Positions 1-8,040 of a stretch of DNA of 36,275 nucleotides are shown here, piece after piece. The translations under genes were made by a program, and so were the position numbers. The notes below the pieces were generated by a model that worked only from the letters and a program-made list of their open reading frames with translations, made no database searches and had not been told where the DNA came from. The DNA lies in the NCBI GenBank assembly GCA_023701365.1, contig JAMPXD010000012.1:1-36275 (forward strand), in the 5' to 3' direction. This stretch comes from Geobacteraceae bacterium (lineage in GTDB: Bacteria > Desulfobacterota > Desulfuromonadia > Geobacterales > Geobacteraceae). Position 1 is the stretch's first letter. Each line of letters begins with the position of its first letter.

Positions 1-1
1 T

Positions 2-934
2 CCCGAAGGAAGCGGACCTGAGCGGCTCGACAGCTTCGTTGCCCGCTCGGTCGATGGAATCACCCGGGCCACCGTGCAGAAGCTGATCGAGGAAGGGCTG
101 GTCACCGTCGGCGGGACCCCCCAGAAGGCCTCCCTGAAGCTGAAGGGTGGGGAGCGGCTGGCGGTCACGATCCCCCCGCCCAAACCGGCGGAGGCGGCTG
201 CCGAGGAGATCCCCCTGGCGATCCTGTACGAGGACGACGACCTGGTGGTGGTGAACAAGCCCGCCGGGATGGTGGTCCACCCGGGGGCCGGCACCAGCGG
301 CGGCACCCTGGTGAACGCCCTGCTCGCCCACTGCCGCGACCTTTCCGGGATCGGCGGGACACTCCGCCCCGGCATCGTCCACCGGATCGACAAGGACACC
401 TCCGGAGTTCTGGTGGCGGCCAAAAACGACCGGGCCCACCAGTCCCTCGCCCACCAGTTCAAGGAGCACACCATCAAGCGGGTCTATCTCGCCCTGGTGT
501 ACGGCTCGCCGAAGGGGGACAGGGGAAGGATCGAGTCGCTGATCGGCCGCCATCCGGTGGACCGGAAGCGGATGTCGGGGAAGGCCCGCAGCGGGAAGCA
601 TGCGGTGACCCACTGGCAGGTTATGGGCCGCTTCGGCGGGATCACCCTGATGCGCCTCAAGCTGGAGACCGGCCGGACCCACCAGATCAGGGTCCATCTC
701 TCGGAGGCGGGCCACCCCCTGGTCGGGGACAAGGTCTACGGCGGCAGCGGGCGGCTGGCCGGGATAACCGACCCGGGGCTCAAGGTGCTCATCAGGGAGC
801 TGGACCGCCAGGCCCTGCACGCCAAGACCCTCGGCTTCATCCACCCCGCCAGCGGTGCCTACCTGGAGTTCGACACCGAACTGCCGGAGGACATGGCGCG
901 GATCGTTGAGTATCTTGAAAATCTGATAAATTAA
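2..934 (+). CDS. rluD: 23S rRNA pseudouridine synthase RluD family (5' end cut by window edge)
   Basis: Isomerises uridines to pseudouridine in helix 69 of 23S rRNA in E. coli; here inferred by family. The reading frame is open from base 2 with no stop, so the gene starts just left of the window. About 310 residues are visible, against roughly 320 for the family, so only a short N-terminal piece is missing. An S4 RNA-binding domain comes first (ERLDSFVARS...LVTVGG). The catalytic domain carries the HRIDKDTSG motif, with the catalytic Asp codon at 389-391, and the GRTHQIRVHL motif near 671-697. A GTG at 74 lies inside the S4 domain and is not the real start. pgeF follows, a pairing common in bacteria. 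RluC-like members share these motifs, so the exact target site is less sure than the family. Confidence 0.93.
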   Translation, partial: PEGSGPERLDSFVARSVDGITRATVQKLIEEGLVTVGGTPQKASLKLKGGERLAVTIPPPKPAEAAAEEIPLAILYEDDDLVVVNKPAGMVVHPGAGTSGGTLVNALLAHCRDLSGIGGTLRPGIVHRIDKDTSGVLVAAKNDRAHQSLAHQFKEHTIKRVYLALVYGSPKGDRGRIESLIGRHPVDRKRMSGKARSGKHAVTHWQVMGRFGGITLMRLKLETGRTHQIRVHLSEAGHPLVGDKVYGGSGRLAGITDPGLKVLIRELDRQALHAKTLGFIHPASGAYLEFDTELPEDMARIVEYLENLIN

Positions 935-1044
935 CCACCAAGACACCAAGACACCAAGACACGAAGAAAGTCAAAACCGTTTTGAAGATTTTAGGCAATT
1001 AAGATTTTCGGTTTTCTTGGTGACTTGGTGTCTTGGTGGTAAAA
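931..1044. repeat. Palindromic intergenic repeat (ACCAAGACACCAAG family)
   Basis: The left arm begins at the rluD stop codon (about 932-959: ACCACCAAGACACCAAG followed by another ACACCAAG). It is matched by an almost perfect reverse complement at 1016-1043, ending just before the pgeF ribosome-binding site. Shorter inner arms, AAAACCG near 973-979 and CGGTTTT near 1009-1015, extend the pairing. The RNA could fold into a long hairpin between rluD and pgeF. It looks like a dispersed repeat rather than a classical terminator, because no clean T-run follows the arm. Confidence 0.75.
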
Positions 1045-1062
1045 CGCATTTGGAGAACTATC

Positions 1063-1860
1063 ATGGAAATGACAAATGCCGGCAAGGTCCACTACCTGGA
1101 GCCGGCCATCTTTGCCCGTCACGGCATATCCGCCCAGGGGTTCACCTCCCGCAACGAGGGGGTGTCGCGCCCCCCCTACAACTCCCTCAATCTCGGCGGC
1201 AACACCCTCGACTCCAGCCACAATGTCCAGGGAAACAGGAGCATCGTGGCGCGGGCCTTCGGCACCCGGGTGGAAAAGCTGGTGACCGTAACCCAGGTCC
1301 ACGGCACCGACCTCCTGGTGATCGACACCCCGAACCCGGACTATTCCCACTTCCTGAAGCTGGAGTGCGACGGCATCGTCACCAACCAGCCGGGCGTGAT
1401 GATCGGGGTCTGCGTGGCCGACTGCGCCCCGCTGCTCCTCCTCGACCCGGTGAACAGGGTGGCGGCCGCCCTCCACGCGGGGTGGAAGGGTACCGCCGGC
1501 AGAATCGCCGCAAAAGGGGTGGAGGCCATGGTCACCCTGTTCGGCTCAGAGCCGGCCGGCATCCTGGCCGCGGTGGGTCCGGCCATCGGCCCCTGCTGCT
1601 ACGAGGTGGATGGGCCGGTCAGGGATGCCTTCTCCAAGGGAGGTGCAAGCTGGGGGGAGTACGCCACCGAGAGCGGCGCCGGCAAATGGCGGCTCGACCT
1701 GGCGCTGGCCAACGTCCACCAGTTCCTGGATGCGGGCATCCCCCGGGACAACATCGAAACCACCGATCTCTGCGTCTCCTGTCAGCGGGACACCTTCTTC
1801 TCCCACCGGCGGGACAGGGGGGAGACCGGGCGGCAGATGGGGTTCATCATGCTTCGCTAG
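1063..1860 (+). CDS. pgeF: PgeF / YfiH family laccase-domain protein (polyphenol oxidase or purine nucleoside phosphorylase)
   Basis: 265 residues, the normal length. Members were first called laccase-domain or polyphenol oxidase proteins. Later work showed adenosine/inosine phosphorylase and deaminase activity (FAMIN/YfiH), and in E. coli a role in removing mis-incorporated serine from cell-wall precursors. The three metal-site residues are visible: His80 in TQVHGTD, Cys121 in VADCAPLLLLDP, and His138 in LHAGWKGTAGRIA. The GPAIGPCCYEVDGPV and DLCVSCQRDTFFSHRRD segments near the C-terminus also fit. ATG at 1063 is chosen because GGAG lies 7 bases upstream. A TTG at 1033 would add ten residues, but lies inside the palindromic repeat. 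It probably shares a transcript with rluD. Confidence 0.92.
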   Translation: MEMTNAGKVHYLEPAIFARHGISAQGFTSRNEGVSRPPYNSLNLGGNTLDSSHNVQGNRSIVARAFGTRVEKLVTVTQVHGTDLLVIDTPNPDYSHFLKLECDGIVTNQPGVMIGVCVADCAPLLLLDPVNRVAAALHAGWKGTAGRIAAKGVEAMVTLFGSEPAGILAAVGPAIGPCCYEVDGPVRDAFSKGGASWGEYATESGAGKWRLDLALANVHQFLDAGIPRDNIETTDLCVSCQRDTFFSHRRDRGETGRQMGFIMLR

Positions 1861-1977
1861 CCGCAATAGCCGTACAACCCTTCGGCACCGCATGTGCAAT
1901 GTACCTCCAGTGCGCCCTCGCCGTCATCCGGCTCCACCCGCCGCGCTTCAGAGCTCCGCCCTGGCAGCTGAAAGGTC

Positions 1978-2006
1978 TGGCCAAACCCGCCTGATTCTGC
2001 TATAAA
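1978..2006 (+). promoter_or_regulatory. Possible sigma70-type promoter for the lipoprotein gene
   Basis: TGGCCA (4 of 6 to TTGACA), a 17-base spacer, then TATAAA at 2001-2006 (5 of 6 to TATAAT), about 55 bases before the start codon. It sits in the 200-base gap after pgeF, the only obvious place for a promoter here. Weak -35, so tentative. Confidence 0.35.
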
Positions 2007-2061
2007 AGCGGCAAACGCCCTTGTTCCCCCGTGACATTCGATGCATTCAGGAGGCTCACAG

Positions 2062-3075
2062 ATGTTCAGGTTTTTGCGTTACGCTCCGCTCGTTGCCCTG
2101 CTGCTCATGACAGTAGGCTGCGCCCACAACTACTACAATGTCCCCCGGGAGTCTTACGAGAAGAAGGTGCGGGTCCTCGGCATCGCCCCCTTCTTCACGG
2201 ACGGCGACTCAGACATCAGGCACCCGGAACGGGAGGCCCTCCTTGCCATGGTCCGGGAGCAGAACCAGCGGAACGGGGCGGAACTGGTCGCCCGCCTGAA
2301 GGAGACCGGCGCCTACCTGTCGGTCCGGATGCCGGACGACCAGGCCGACCAGCTCTTCTCGTCCCTCTTTTTCCGGCGCGAGCGCCGCTCCGACGCAGGG
2401 GTGGTCTACAACAAGTATTTCTTCAAACAGCAGGAGCTGAAGGAATTCATCGAAAGGAACAGCCTGGACGCGGTCATGCTGGTGACTGTGAGCGGCCTGA
2501 CCCGACCGGACAAGGTCTATTCCGGCAACTACCTCGCCTACCTGGAGACCGACTTCAATTTCCTGATCATGACCGCCCAGATCCTGGACGGCGACGGCAA
2601 CATCCTCTGGGAATACCCCAATTTCCAGCAGCGGCTCCTCTCCCTCACCCCCCTGCTGAACCTGCAGTATGCGGATTTCGACGAGGCGGAGGCCAACGTC
2701 ACCGACAAGGTGGATACCAAGCTGAAGACCATCCCCGGCATTACCAGGGCGTTCGGCAAGGACACAGCCTCGTCCGTGCAGAAGGACCGCAAGATCTCCA
2801 TGCTCTACAGCGCCATTTTCGACGAGATGGTGGCCACCCTCAGGCCCGAGTTCAGGTTCCCGTGGGAAAGAGATCGGGAGGAGCGCAAGGGGGAGCAGCC
2901 GACCAGGCCGGAGCCCGCGGCTGCAGCGAGCACCGCCAAAAAAGCGGAGCCGAAGGCGGTCGAGGTAGCCATCCCCAGGGCCGAGCCGAAGGTGATCAAG
3001 GCTGAACCGGCCGCCATCCCGGCTGAACCGGCCCCCCTTGCCCCAAGGGAAATCAGGACCGAGGACCTCAGATAG
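2062..3075 (+). CDS. Conserved hypothetical lipoprotein with Ala/Pro/Glu/Lys-rich tail
   Basis: 337 residues, function not recognised. The N-terminus is a lipoprotein signal: Arg at 3 and 6, a hydrophobic stretch (about 8-18) and a lipobox MTVGC with the lipidated Cys at 20, so the protein should be membrane anchored. A globular domain of about 250 residues follows; the segments LGIAPFF and AVMLVTVSGLT resemble small alpha/beta folds seen in outer-membrane-biogenesis lipoproteins, but I cannot name the family. The last 65 residues or so are low-complexity, with repeated AEPK/AEPA units, and probably disordered. ATG at 2062 is preferred over 2041 because CAGGAGG at 2048-2054 is well spaced for it and the signal peptide starts cleanly. 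A terminator follows. Confidence 0.8.
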   Translation: MFRFLRYAPLVALLLMTVGCAHNYYNVPRESYEKKVRVLGIAPFFTDGDSDIRHPEREALLAMVREQNQRNGAELVARLKETGAYLSVRMPDDQADQLFSSLFFRRERRSDAGVVYNKYFFKQQELKEFIERNSLDAVMLVTVSGLTRPDKVYSGNYLAYLETDFNFLIMTAQILDGDGNILWEYPNFQQRLLSLTPLLNLQYADFDEAEANVTDKVDTKLKTIPGITRAFGKDTASSVQKDRKISMLYSAIFDEMVATLRPEFRFPWERDREERKGEQPTRPEPAAAASTAKKAEPKAVEVAIPRAEPKVIKAEPAAIPAEPAPLAPREIRTEDLR

Positions 3076-3093
3076 CCCCTCTCCCTGAAATGC

Positions 3094-3130
3094 AAAAAGC
3101 CCGTACCGGATAAATCGGTGCGGGCTTTTT
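3094..3130. terminator. Bidirectional rho-independent terminator
   Basis: Stem AAAAAGCCCGTACCG pairing with CGGTGCGGGCTTTTT around a short loop (GATAAAT). There is a T-run on the + side and, through the A-run, one on the - side. It lies between two convergent genes (lipoprotein + and lipA -) and can end both transcripts. Confidence 0.9.
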
Positions 3131-3172
3131 CACGTCAAACGGGATGATTTTCGAACAACAGACCTCGGACCC

Positions 3173-4018
3173 TTACCCCCCGTACTCCGCGGCATGATAG
3201 GAGCTCCGCACGTAGGGGCCGCTCTCCACATGGGCGAAGCCGATGGCGAGGGCCTTTTCCCGGTAGCGCTCGAACAGCGCCGGCTCGATGAAGGCGCGGA
3301 CCGGGTGGTGCCGTTTGCTCGGGGCGAGGTATTGGCCGATGGAGAGGTAGCAGCAGCCTGCCCGGCGCAACTCTTGAAAGACCTCGCCCAGCTCCTCCTC
3401 GGTCTCCCCCAGGCCGACCATCAATCCCGACTTGGTCTTCAGGAAAGGAGCGAGCTCATGGAGCGCCGCCAGCACCGCAAGGGAGCGGCGGTAGTCGGCC
3501 CCCTCCCTGATCTGGTAGAGGCGCGGCACGGTCTCCAGGTTGTGGCCGATGATGTCCGGGCAAGCCCGCGCCACCATGGCGAGCGCCTGCCGCTCCCCGC
3601 CGAAATCGGGGATCAGGAGCTCGATCGCGGTGCGGGGCGAGGTCTCCCGGATTGCCGCCACGGTGGCGGCGTAGAGTCCGGCCCCGCCGTCCTCCAGGTC
3701 GTCCCGGGTCGGGCTGGTGATCACCACATGGCCGAGGTTGAGGCGGCGGATCGCCTCCGCCACCCTCCCCGGCTCGGTGGTGTCCGCCGGGAGCGGCGTC
3801 TCCTTGGTGACGTTGCAGAAGGAGCAGAGCCTGGTGCAGCGTCGGCCGAGGATGAGAAAGGTCGCCTGGCGGCTGCGGAAGCATTCGGTGATGTTCGGGC
3901 AAAACGCCTCCTGGCAGACCGTGTGGAGCTGCAGGTCGCCAAGCAGCCGCTCCATCTCCGCATGGGCGGACGGGTTGATCCTCTTCTGCAGCCATTCGGG
4001 CTTGCGGCTGATCTTCAT
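3173..4018 (-). CDS. lipA: Lipoyl synthase
   Basis: 281 residues. A radical-SAM enzyme that inserts two sulfurs into protein-bound octanoyl groups to make lipoate for pyruvate/2-oxoglutarate dehydrogenases and the glycine cleavage system. Both iron-sulfur sites are visible: the auxiliary cluster motif CX4CX5C (Cys35, Cys40, Cys46) and the radical-SAM motif CX3CX2C (Cys61, Cys65, Cys68). The C-terminal RSSYHA motif, which supplies the serine ligand of the auxiliary cluster, is at about 271-276. The start ATG at 4018 overlaps the stop of the upstream lipM gene (ATGA), so the two are probably translationally coupled. Length and all key residues look normal. Confidence 0.97.
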   Translation of the reverse strand: MKISRKPEWLQKRINPSAHAEMERLLGDLQLHTVCQEAFCPNITECFRSRQATFLILGRRCTRLCSFCNVTKETPLPADTTEPGRVAEAIRRLNLGHVVITSPTRDDLEDGGAGLYAATVAAIRETSPRTAIELLIPDFGGERQALAMVARACPDIIGHNLETVPRLYQIREGADYRRSLAVLAALHELAPFLKTKSGLMVGLGETEEELGEVFQELRRAGCCYLSIGQYLAPSKRHHPVRAFIEPALFERYREKALAIGFAHVESGPYVRSSYHAAEYGG

Positions 4019-4809
4019 GTTTTCCCCTCGCTCCGGCTCGTTACAAGGGAGGCCACCGCCTCCTTCTCCCGCGCCGACAGGCCATCCTCAACCAGCACGG
4101 CGGAGAAGGCCTCGCTGAACGCCTCCGCCATGACCTTCTTCAGCTCTCCCGGCGCCAGCCCCACCCCGAACTCGCCGAGCGCCCCGCTCGTCGCGCCGAT
4201 CCCCGCCGGCGGCTCCCTGAGGAACCCCGCCCCCTCTGCCGCGCGGTTCGCGAGAGGGATGGAGCCGTGCTGGAAGATGGCGTGTCGCAGGCGCCGCTGG
4301 GCGTTGCCGCCGATCTTTCTGCCGTCGATCAGGATATCGTAGCTCTCCCGCCCGGCAAAGCAGAACGGTGTCCTTTCCCCGAGCCGCGTCCCCCCGGGGG
4401 GATGGTCCACCGCGTAGCGGGCTTTGAGCCCCAGCTTTCCGTAGAAGCGCAGCAGGAAGGAGGTGAGTATCCGGAACGACTCCTTGACGGTCGCCGCGGC
4501 GGCTATCTGGCGGGGGGCGCAGACGATGGCATAGGTGAGCTCGTCGGCATGGAAGATCACCCCGCCGCCGGTGATCCGGCGCACTACCGGCACCCCGGCG
4601 GCCGCGCAGCGCTCCAGGTCGAGGACCTCGCCCCCCTTCTGGAACCGCCCGAGGGAGAGGGCCGGCGGCGTCCAGCCGTAGAGGCGCAGGACCGGCGCCG
4701 AGCGCTCCGGGGCGAAGGAGGAAAGGAGCGCCTCGTCAACCGCCATGTTGGCCGCTCCGTCGAGCGGTCCGGTATCGACGAGACGCCAGGTGACCTTTGC
4801 CGTTTCCAT
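4015..4809 (-). CDS. lipM: Octanoyltransferase LipM-type (BPL/LplA/LipB fold)
   Basis: 264 residues from the ATG at 4809. It should move octanoyl from acyl-carrier protein to a lipoyl-domain lysine, the substrate of the adjacent LipA. RRITGGGVIFH at 77-87 is the acyl-binding motif of the fold. Cys150 in TPFCFAG, followed by YDILIDGRKIGGNAQRR with the conserved Lys, matches the catalytic-Cys arrangement of LipM; LplA ligases lack this Cys. The family assignment is therefore octanoyltransferase rather than lipoate ligase. The stop overlaps the lipA start by four bases. The start is a little uncertain: AGGGAG lies directly against the ATG at 4809, while the frame is open upstream to 4872. Confidence 0.88.
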   Translation of the reverse strand: METAKVTWRLVDTGPLDGAANMAVDEALLSSFAPERSAPVLRLYGWTPPALSLGRFQKGGEVLDLERCAAAGVPVVRRITGGGVIFHADELTYAIVCAPRQIAAAATVKESFRILTSFLLRFYGKLGLKARYAVDHPPGGTRLGERTPFCFAGRESYDILIDGRKIGGNAQRRLRHAIFQHGSIPLANRAAEGAGFLREPPAGIGATSGALGEFGVGLAPGELKKVMAEAFSEAFSAVLVEDGLSAREKEAVASLVTSRSEGKT

Positions 4810-4860
4810 CTCCCTACCATAAAACAAACGGCGGCGGAAAGCAATCCGTTCCCTGCCGAA

Positions 4861-4961
4861 CCCCCTCCCCATCCCTCCCCTTTAGGCCCGCTGTTTGGGT
4901 CCTCCTGGGGAGGGAGACAAACACTCCTCCCCCAAGCGGGGGGAGGTCGGGAGGGGGGAGG
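4861..4961. repeat. C/G-rich palindromic intergenic repeat
   Basis: CCCCTCCCCATCCCTCCCC at the left is opposed by GGGGAGGGAG and GGGAGGGGGGAGG to the right. A tight inner hairpin, CCTCCCC / GGGGAGG around CCAAGCGG, lies at 4926-4946. It fills the gap between the divergently spaced lipM start and the methyltransferase stop, and may act as a weak terminator for the - strand operon; no clean T-run is present. Confidence 0.6.
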
Positions 4962-4993
4962 TGCGAAATATCAAGTGTTACGTGATACAGGGA

Positions 4994-5758
4994 TCAGTGC
5001 CCGGAGGCGCGCAGGAGGTTCTGCCCGGTTGCAAGCACCAGGGCGACCCGTGCCGGGAAAGCCTCTCTGACTTGAATCCGGCTGTTCGGGAATTTCCTCG
5101 CCACGAAATCCCGCAGCTCTTCCGGCAGAAACCCCCGCCGGATCGACAACCGCCCGTCATAAAAGGCGAAACTGCGGCGGGCCAGCAGCCCGATGAAGAG
5201 GGTACACCCCAGGAAGGCCCAATTCGAGCGCTTGAGATCGTTCATCAGAAAGGCGAGCCGCGCTTGGGCAATGGCCCTCTCCAGGAAGAGCTCGATCTGC
5301 TCCCAGTCCAGATGGTGCAGGAAGTGGTTTGAGAAGACAAAATCGAAGGGACCCAATCGGCTCAGCTCCAGCGCATTACCCTCGACGATACGGACCTCGG
5401 GAACATCACGGACCGCCCGGTACGCGACCGGGAAAATGCGCGGGTCGTTGTCCAGCGCTGTGATCTCCAGCTTCAGGCCCCGTTTCCGCGCTTCGCGGGC
5501 GGCCCAGAGCGCTATGTCGCAGCCACCGGCCCCGACATCCAGGAGGGTGTAACTCCGGCTCGGGTCCTGCTCCATGATGGCAAAGAAATGCTCCCGCAGT
5601 AACCTGCGGCTGCCGCTGAACAGGAAGTTTATCAGCTTGAACTGGCGGATGGTCCGGAGCAATCGAGGCAGGTCCGCATCCGCCCGGTCCATTTTTTCCC
5701 TGTCCGTAGTGTTCCTCTGCCGCATGTCCGGAAAGGAGAAGTCCAGCAGCTGTTTCAT
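4994..5758 (-). CDS. Class I SAM-dependent methyltransferase
   Basis: 254 residues. Motif I is LDVGAGGCD at about 73-81, the acidic loop ALDND follows near 101-105, and FDFVFSNHFLHHLD at about 138-151 is the motif IV/post-motif region of UbiE-like and small-molecule methyltransferases. It starts at ATG 5758, which overlaps the stop of the FAD monooxygenase (ATGA). The tight coupling suggests the two enzymes work on the same compound, hydroxylation followed by O- or C-methylation, as in quinone or aromatic polyketide tailoring. The substrate cannot be told from sequence. The frame stays open upstream to 6232, but that part lies inside the monooxygenase gene in another frame and is not coding. 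Confidence 0.88.
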   Translation of the reverse strand: MKQLLDFSFPDMRQRNTTDREKMDRADADLPRLLRTIRQFKLINFLFSGSRRLLREHFFAIMEQDPSRSYTLLDVGAGGCDIALWAAREARKRGLKLEITALDNDPRIFPVAYRAVRDVPEVRIVEGNALELSRLGPFDFVFSNHFLHHLDWEQIELFLERAIAQARLAFLMNDLKRSNWAFLGCTLFIGLLARRSFAFYDGRLSIRRGFLPEELRDFVARKFPNSRIQVREAFPARVALVLATGQNLLRASGH

Positions 5759-6957
5759 CGCTTCAGTTCCCTTTCGATACGATCCCGGCAGTTTTCGAGA
5801 TTGCGGCAGGGAATGGATTGCATCCCGATTGCCTGGACCAGCAGCTGCCGGAGCGGGACATGGAGAAAGATGAAGGTTGCAAGGTTCCGGATGGCCGACC
5901 AGAGGAGTCCGCCGGATGAGCCCGCCACCATCAGGCATTGGGCTCGCCGGGAAGCCGCCCGGGCCGCCCGCCGGCGCACTCTGTCGTAAAGCCCGAGGAC
6001 GAGGTGTTGTGGTGCCAGTTTTTCGAGCAGAACCTTGGCCAGCCACGCGGCCAGTTCGGCGTCCGCAAAGCCGGTATTCATGTTCTGGCCGCCGACCGGA
6101 GACATCAGATGCGCCGCGTCTCCGCACAGGAAAACCCGCCCCTTGCAGAAGGTCCGCGCCATGATATGCTGGACCCCGAAACCGCTTTCCCAGAACTGGT
6201 GCACCCCGGCAACATCGACGCCGGCGCGCCACAAGAGTTCCGCCCCGAGGTAGCCGGCGCTATCTTCATTGATCAAGGAAGGGGTCCGTACCACATAGCG
6301 CCTCTTGCCGTCCGGCAGCGGAAAAGATTCCACCGAGCCGCGCGCGGTGAAAAAAAACCGCGCCTCCTGTCCCCAGCCGGTGGTATCCTCGAAATCGCCC
6401 ATAAGAAAAGTGCGCCGGTCCGGCGCTCCGTCGCATGGGATTCCCAGGGCCTCCCGAACGGTGCTCTTGCCGCCGTCGCAGGCCAGCAGATAGCGGCCGC
6501 TGAAATGGAACTGTGCGGCAGCGGCACGGCTCCCGGTCACGGCAACATCCCCTTCCCTTTCCAAGCAAGCCGTCACCTGATGGCCGCGCAGGAAGCGAAT
6601 CGACGGTTGGCTGAGGACTGCCTGTTCCAGGAGCGCCTCGGTCCTGTGCTGCGGAATCGACAGAACGAAGCGGAATTCGCTGTTCAGCCCGGTAAAATCA
6701 AGCCTGCCGAGCCGCATCCGCCGGCCGAAAGCCGCGGCGCCCCGGACCGCCACGCCATGCTCGCAGAAGGCCCCGGCCAGGCCGACACTGCGCAATATTT
6801 CGAGCGATGGCGGCGTTATCCCGATGGCGCGGGATTGCAGGTGCCGCTCCACTGATTGTTCGAGCAGCAGGACCTGCAATCCGTGCTGTGCCGAGAGGAG
6901 CGCCGCGAGCATCCCCACCGGCCCCGCGCCGACCACCATGATATCCGCATCAGCCAT
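5755..6957 (-). CDS. FAD-dependent aromatic-ring monooxygenase family (FAD_binding_3, PF01494-like)
   Basis: 400 residues. The Rossmann FAD motif GXGXXG is at 10-15 (VVGAGPVGM), the DG motif at 161-162 (LLACDGGKSTV) and the GD motif at 279-280 (VFLCGDAAHLMSPVGGQNMNTG). These three together mark the p-hydroxybenzoate hydroxylase-like group of single-component flavin hydroxylases and related oxidoreductases, which act on phenols, quinones or polyketides. The first 15 bases after the yceI stop separate it from that gene, and its stop overlaps the methyltransferase start. The C-terminal part (about 340-385) has a hydrophobic stretch, which could allow membrane contact as in geranylgeranyl reductase-like or UbiH-like enzymes. 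Substrate unknown. Confidence 0.87.
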   Translation of the reverse strand: MADADIMVVGAGPVGMLAALLSAQHGLQVLLLEQSVERHLQSRAIGITPPSLEILRSVGLAGAFCEHGVAVRGAAAFGRRMRLGRLDFTGLNSEFRFVLSIPQHRTEALLEQAVLSQPSIRFLRGHQVTACLEREGDVAVTGSRAAAAQFHFSGRYLLACDGGKSTVREALGIPCDGAPDRRTFLMGDFEDTTGWGQEARFFFTARGSVESFPLPDGKRRYVVRTPSLINEDSAGYLGAELLWRAGVDVAGVHQFWESGFGVQHIMARTFCKGRVFLCGDAAHLMSPVGGQNMNTGFADAELAAWLAKVLLEKLAPQHLVLGLYDRVRRRAARAASRRAQCLMVAGSSGGLLWSAIRNLATFIFLHVPLRQLLVQAIGMQSIPCRNLENCRDRIERELKR

Positions 6958-6972
6958 TGGGCGTCCGGGCCA

Positions 6973-7605
6973 TCAGGGATTGCCTCTTTCGGCGACAATA
7001 TCGAAACCCACCCGGACGCGATCCTTCGTCCGCACCATGCCGCCGGCCGCCGTGACCGGCTTCATCCCGAAGTCGGTCTGGGCGATGAAGAGTTCCCCCT
7101 GCGCATGCAACCGCCCGTCATCAAAACGAAGGCGCACAGGAAGGGTGACCGGCTTCTCGATGCCGTGCAGGTTCAGCTTCCCCGTCAGCGTCACCTCCCA
7201 TTCTGCGCCGGCGCTTCTTACCCGGCTCACCCCGGTGGAACGGAAGGTGATCAGCGGAAACGACTCGACCGCGAACACCCGGCCTCCCAGCATGGTCGCC
7301 TGCACTTCACGCCGGTCTTTCTCCGGCAGGCCGGTATCGAGGACGGTGAGGGAGTTGGCCTCGATGTTCAGGGTCACCGAGGATCGCTCCATTTTGGCCG
7401 CGTTGAGCTGCACTGCGCCGGAGAAACGCCGCGCCGCGATCAGGTGATCGTGACCGAACAGCTTCAGCACCCCTTCCCTGAAGACGCCGACTTCGATCCT
7501 GCTCGCCGCGGCAACGATGCCGTACGTGGCGCCGGCTGGCGGCTGGGCCGCGGCCGTCAGGGTGATGAGCGCCGCCAGAACCCCAATTGCGTGACCAAGT
7601 CCCAT
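6973..7605 (-). CDS. YceI-family periplasmic protein
   Basis: 210 residues. An N-terminal signal peptide (about 1-26, hydrophobic GVLAALITLTAAA, likely cleaved near ATYG) leads into a YceI-type lipocalin-like barrel. The family signature GHDHLIAARRFSG is present near the start, and SFPLITFRSTGV and LTGKLNLHGIEKPVTLPV are typical later strands. Members bind polyisoprenoid or amide lipids; the prototype TT1927b held a polyprenyl chain. In this operon it lies between a glyoxalase-fold protein and a flavin monooxygenase, so it may carry their hydrophobic substrate in the periplasm (inference). ATG at 7605 is preceded by GGGGGAGG with very short spacing. Confidence 0.88.
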   Translation of the reverse strand: MGLGHAIGVLAALITLTAAAQPPAGATYGIVAAASRIEVGVFREGVLKLFGHDHLIAARRFSGAVQLNAAKMERSSVTLNIEANSLTVLDTGLPEKDRREVQATMLGGRVFAVESFPLITFRSTGVSRVRSAGAEWEVTLTGKLNLHGIEKPVTLPVRLRFDDGRLHAQGELFIAQTDFGMKPVTAAGGMVRTKDRVRVGFDIVAERGNP

Positions 7606-7629
7606 GCCTCCCCCCCTCGCCGCGCCGCT

Positions 7630-8040
7630 TCAGCGCCACGGCTCTTCCAGCACCACCAGATAGCCGTCCGGATCGAAGCACCAGAGGTCTTTCACCCCGT
7701 AGGGTTTTTCGTCCAGCGGATAAAGGATCTCCAGCCCTTCGTCGAGAATGGCGTCGTAGATCTCCTCGATCTCCGTGACCCGGATGTGGATGGTGATCCC
7801 CACCCCCTTCGGGTATGAGGTGAGCCGCTCTTCCAGGAGAGGATGGGCGCTGAGCACCGCCTCCTCCTCGACGAAGATAAATTCCCCGCCGTCCAGCTTG
7901 AGAATCAGGTGCTCGGGAGCACCAGGCACCGTCAAGGCGCGCCGGATCGGCAGCTCCAGAATCCCGCCGTAGAAAGCCTCGGTGGTCGCCAGTTCAGCCA
8001 CGGCCAACTGCAGGGAAACTTTCGCCCCCCCGCCGCCCAC
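7630..8040 (-). CDS. Glyoxalase / bleomycin-resistance / dioxygenase superfamily (VOC) protein
   Basis: 136 residues, a single VOC unit. Recognisable are the N-terminal strand-helix pattern (ATTEAFYGGILELPI), the middle IHIRVTEIEEIYDAILDEG and the C-terminal GVKDLWCFDPDGYLVVLEEPW, whose final Glu is a usual metal ligand. Family members bind a divalent metal and act as isomerases, dioxygenases, thiol transferases or binding proteins; the reaction here is not predictable. It begins with GTG at 8040, sharing one base with the ccdA stop (TAGTG), so it is translated by coupling. No signal peptide, so probably cytoplasmic. Confidence 0.85.
   Translation of the reverse strand: MGGGGAKVSLQLAVAELATTEAFYGGILELPIRRALTVPGAPEHLILKLDGGEFIFVEEEAVLSAHPLLEERLTSYPKGVGITIHIRVTEIEEIYDAILDEGLEILYPLDEKPYGVKDLWCFDPDGYLVVLEEPWR

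Noticed and set aside
1033-1062. TTG start for pgeF
   Set aside because: It lies in the palindromic repeat with no ribosome-binding site; ATG 1063 has one.
5759-6232. N-terminal extension of the methyltransferase
   Set aside because: It overlaps the monooxygenase in another frame; the ATGA start at 5758 is well placed and begins a normal protein.
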